A DNA stretch of 64,000 nt from Phallusia mammillata (lineage: Eukaryota; Chordata; Ascidiacea; Phlebobranchia; Ascidiidae), in NCBI GenBank assembly GCA_003260075.1, contig QLIY01000779.1, positions 3,594 through 67,593 on the forward strand, given 5' to 3'. Below, piece by piece: positions 59,644 to 64,000 of the stretch; within the stretch, counting starts at the first letter, position 1, and each line of letters begins with the position of its first letter. Both the position numbers and the translations under genes were made by a program. A model generated the notes under the pieces. The model worked only from the letters and a program-made list of their open reading frames with translations, ran no database searches and had not been told where the DNA came from.

Positions 59644-62600
59644 TGTTCCAGAGTCGTTTAGGAAAAAAACAGCTCGATTTTAAATTTAACTGTGGTGTTT
59701 TACAACAGTCGTAATCGTAAAGAAGAGCAATAAGCCTGTCAAAATACGCAAAACTTGTGCATTAGTTTTGTTTGTACAACCTCTGTGAAGTTTTAAAGAC
59801 AGAACGGTGGCAAACAGAACGTTCTGGAGCGCAAATATTGACTGCAAGCCGGTAAACTTAATGGCTGCATGGGGGTTGGCAAAATAGGGGTTTGGCTTGT
59901 TTAAAAAAAGGATTAAAAACAAACAAAAGTGGGACTCAAATTTATTTGTTGTTTATGCATGGTACGCTATTACGGAGTGTTTTCACGCGTCAACAAGTTT
60001 CGCATGCGTGTAGCTTAATGTAGTTTTTAACTAAAGATACTTATACTCGCCCGTTTTAAACACATTTTTTTAGATCGTGCCTGATCATCCAGTAAACAAC
60101 TTGTTTCAAACCACAAAACATAAGTGGTTAGCTGGGAAAGCATTATCTCGCCCTTCAGGTAGGCTTTATTGACATTAGGTGACCTAAGTACACTGATATT
60201 TAAGAGAAAATGTAATAACGTGAAAAGCTATGCTGCCTCCATCTATCTTTAGACACATGCAAAAGGCGTGGTTTTCCTGAGGTTGTCTTTTTATATCCCT
60301 CATCCACTGTCACCTATTCATGGCAAATGTCACTTCCAATAATTTGAACGGATGTGTATTATGTACACTAGCTTTTCGCAACAGGTGGGACGCGCCCCTG
60401 GAATGCTGCAAGATCTTGCTTCTACATAAATTTCGGCTAATAGGCTAAATGGGTTTTTAATCTAGCCCTTGCAACTTTGTACTTTTACCTATAGGATCTT
60501 CTCGTATTAGCAATGGTACACGGTAATAAAGATAGGATGTTAATAAGATGTTTTGGCCAAAAAAAGCTAAGAAGACAAAATATACATCGACCAGCATCAG
60601 CCGTTGCCTTGTAAGTGTGTTCAGTAAAAATACGTAGCAAAGGCGCTATCACCAACGACGCATTTACTTTATTCAGACATATTACGTTACAAGCTGTGGG
60701 CAATGTGTTTGTGTTGATCAATGAGACCATCCCTGGCCGTAGTTACATTTTCAAAACAACTATGTTTTGTTGATCAATAAGACTTTACACACATCTGTAA
60801 TAGAATTTTGATATCACCTGAATATTCCACAGGGAAACAACAAGTTGCAAGTTTTGTAAGTGGGACAGGTTGGATGATGAAAAGCTTTTGTCTTTTTTGG
60901 TCTTTGATAATTTTTTTAATGATAACACCCAAGAATTAAAAAAGAAGCATTAACGGCTCCGATTCAGCCAACATAAAGAGGTATCATGAACGACCCGATA
61001 ACCGGCTGTTCAAAGTCAGCGGTTTTGTAACGGCTGCTATGCGTGGAGTTGCGTTTTTGTTGTAAAAAGTTGGTGGCGGTTAAAACGTTTGTTTAGAAAA
61101 TTAATGAAAGCGATTATTTTTGCTGTATAATGTGACTGACAAATCGTTTAAAACATGTAGACTAAATCCATACACAACGAAAACACAAGCTAAAAGGAAA
61201 ACGAATTCAATTTCCGCTGTGGATAGCACATACGCCGTAATTGGTAATTTATCGACATTGCGCTGTTTTCAGTGGCCTTATAGTTTGGTGGGAAGAGGCC
61301 CTGAACAATATTAATGTGCATTTCTATAAACGTTCAGCGAGCCTTTCCTTTTTCTGCACTATGTAATTTCGACAAAGCATTTGTATTTTGCGATTTTGAT
61401 TTAATGGTTGATTGACTCACTGTATTCCATTTAACGTCAGACCAAACCAATGCTGATAACTGTATGGGTCAGAGACGCAAAACATGTTTTTCAAGCTATA
61501 ATCGCAGACATGTTGTTGACAGGCGATCAACGACTACCTCTAGAGACAAAACCCGATGACTTAAGAGATTGGCGCATTTCCAACAGCGTGAAGGTTGGGT
61601 TGTTTGAAGAAGAATGAAACACCATCGCTAGTTTCACATCTAAATGGCTTTCTCCTGTACATGCGCATCAATGGAACAGACTTTTTGGGGGGGGGGGTAA
61701 GCGTGAAGGTTGGGTTGTTTGAAGAAGAAAGAAACACCATCGCTAGTTTCACACCTAAATGGCTTTCTCCTGTACATGCGCATCAATGGAACAGACTTTT
61801 TGAATGGGGGTTCTTATTTTTACCTAAACACTCATGTATGGAAAGCTGCGTTGCCAACACATTGTTTAAAAGCGTCGCGGCAACCGTTCCCACGGCGCGG
61901 GCTAAAACCAAATTAAAGTCTCGTCCAAGCGTAATAATTACGACTTTCAAAATAATTTGCTGTAATATTTATAAAGTTTGTAAGAATTTGTTGCATTTTG
62001 ATCACGCTTTTTTACATAGCAGTAGAACAATGCTTTCAAAAGTGCTCCTAGTTAATATATACAATACATGTTTATTGACCAATATTACATTAAAATGATA
62101 TGTTTTTTCATGTTCGGTATCTATGGTTTAGATAAGAATAAACATTGGTTTTAACCTAAAAAATCACGTTACAGCTACTGGACACTTTTCCGTTGGTAAA
62201 ATCTCTCTACCTTCGAAACAGAACGTTCAAAAAACACCGTTCGCTTCTTTCTGATCATAATACGTGCGCTGCTAACCTTTACAACAACAATCAACTGTTT
62301 GTGTGCCGCGCACGAATCAAAACACCAAGTAGAGTTGCCTGGCGTGCTGAACGACATACGGTCTGCAGGCGATCGACAGCTTGCCTGATCGGGCGTTTTA
62401 CGACGATTATCCTTCGTCTTACTTGTATGTAGGACACCGCTTTCAATGCTTATCTCTGCTTAGGCCTTAGTGGGAGAAGGGAATTTCCCAGCTTTCCAGG
62501 GTTAAAGCTGATTAAATCTAATAATACTGTGCGGCGAACATTTAATTTGAAATTACTACTGACAAGTGCAGACATCGGCTGCGCAAAACCTACATTGATA

Positions 62601-64000
62601 CTGACCCACAAATCATTTTGCATGGAAATTTTTCGTTCGAGGGGAAGCTTTCCGGACTGATCAACGTTACGACATTAACACTACTAGCATTAAAACTTTT
62701 TTTGTCCCCAAGCCAACGATCCTTATCCATCACACACGTTTCAGAAAAGGCTGTTGCTGCGAGGCATGTGCGGAAAAAAGGCAAAAACAAAACGCATTTT
62801 TTTAAAGCGATGATTCGACACATTGTTCTTTCTGGCCTTCAGTACAAGTAGTCCAAGCCTATTTATGAGATGCCCAACAGTTTTGCAAGAAGAAGTTTAT
62901 CAAGTGCGCGCAGTAAAAGTAGGCTATCGTAGTGATCTCCCTCGCAACGTTACTTGTTTTAGCCCTAATGATTACGACCGAAAGGCTACACAGTAATATC
63001 TACCACCAACTAAGCTCAATTTTTTTAAAAAAAACCCATTGACTGGTTTGTTTCAAGGAAGTGCAACAGACCATTACACGGTAATATTGATCAAGCTTTC
63101 AGTATAGCATCTTTCGGCTGACTGACTGAATTGCATGGTTCATTACCCTCACACTGACTAACTGTACAGTTTAAAACACTACACTAGCACCATTCAGCTT
63201 CCATCCCGCGCCCAGTTAAGGAAGTTGCAACGTGATTCATGCTTTATGTAACGTTCAATGCCCGTGTGTTACTAAACCTCGCCATAACGACCACAGGGCA
63301 ACTAATATGTATTATGAAGGCAGCCTTTGTTTGAGGCTCCCTTGCGGTCTACAAGATGCTACGACAAAGCTTATAGTGTGCTTCTTGTGACCATTCAAGC
63401 TCAAAGCAAAACGTGAAGTTGACCACATTGCGTTAAACCTTTTTTGTCCGGTGCTGTAACACCTTGACTGAGCCCAAACGACAAAACCTAGTCTAAGTCT
63501 AGAATATACTGATAAAAACATGAAGTGTGTATTTTTCGGTCAATAAATTCAAAGCGCAAACAATGGCGTCATTCAGTCACTTGTTTTACTAAGTGTTCAA
63601 GGGCGCTGGGTTAATAGCAGCCACACCCACGTCAGATTTTACACTGGTTTTTATGTTCCTGTGTGAAATAATAATTAGCCAGTGTATCAAGGAACCTTAC
63701 GTCGGGTTCGGCCCATATATAGTCCATTTGCAATTAAGATAAAAAGTAGATACTGCGAAACAGTTCATTAAGATAAAAAACGACATGAGTTAAAAAGGAC
63801 GTCACATAGAATTAATGCATTTATCATCTTTTTGGAACTACTATACAGAACCGTTGCAAGAAAAATTTGGAACTACTATACAGAACCGTTGCAAGAAATC
63901 ACTGCATTACGCTATCATACGATTTCTATGTACTGTTTTACAGTGCTCTCTGACGTGATTCATTCATGGCAAACTGTTTTGTGGTTTAACACAGTCATTC
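59644..64000. other. Region upstream of the SLC6 gene, no gene recognised
   Basis: All open frames are short and lack family resemblance. It presumably contains the distal promoter of the SLC6 gene. Positions 61585-61686 recur from 61700 around G11 (61687-61697). A 33-bp direct tandem duplication is present at about 63836-63898. Confidence 0.5.
63836..63898 (+). repeat. Tandem duplication of a ~33-bp unit
   Basis: Two consecutive copies of a unit containing GGAACTACTATACAGAACCG then TTGCAAGAAA. There is no homopolymer between, unlike the assembly-type duplicates. Confidence 0.8.

Overview
This is eukaryotic genomic DNA. The genes are intron-rich with canonical GT/AG junctions, the DNA is AT-rich, and there are several non-autonomous DNA transposons. 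The recognisable proteins are animal and mostly chordate-like: an ARFGAP2/3 homologue, acid sphingomyelinase, a SAMD15-type SAM protein, an RBM24/38 RNA-binding protein, the high-affinity choline transporter SLC5A7, and a taurine-transporter-like SLC6. Fairly short introns, strong allelic variation inside assembled duplications, and splice acceptors just upstream of several start codons (as in spliced-leader trans-splicing) suggest an invertebrate deuterostome, most likely an ascidian tunicate. The species assignment is inference.

Layout. 1-0.5 kb: 3' remnant of a LINE. 1.6-6.4 kb (+): 3' part of ARFGAP2/3, without its zinc-finger GAP domain. 4.8-5.2 kb and 8.7-9.1 kb: hAT-type elements. 9.8-10.3 kb: a palindromic 20-bp minisatellite with perfect 15-bp terminal inverted repeats. 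10.5-12.3 kb (+): an acid sphingomyelinase gene with an uninterrupted coding region. 13.7-14.4 kb (+): a two-exon SAMD15-like gene. About 18.9-32.1 kb (+): an RBM24/38 gene with large introns. 34-36 kb: a transposon cluster, including a hAT MITE nested in a MITE with a 9-bp target-site duplication. 38.9-44.4 kb (+): the choline transporter, nine coding exons. 45.9-59.6 kb (-): the taurine-transporter-like gene, thirteen common exons plus two alternative first exons, convergent with the choline transporter. 59.7-64 kb: no gene recognised.

The genes are functionally unrelated apart from two adjacent, convergent sodium-coupled solute carriers. I found no operon-like or defence-like system. No CRISPR array, tRNA or rRNA was found.

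The most important warning concerns the assembly. At about 20 places there is a run of cytosine, usually about 10 but also 66 and 95, or of guanine on the right side, one of 69. Most are flanked by two near-identical copies of the same sequence. The best explanation is unmerged overlapping haplotype contigs with the gap symbol rewritten as C or G. These runs corrupt gene models: an exon of ARFGAP, an exon of SAMD15, the first visible exon of RBM24/38 and intron 5 of the choline transporter. All runs are C up to 34.0 kb and all are G from 38.07 kb, so an orientation change between sequence blocks probably lies between them.
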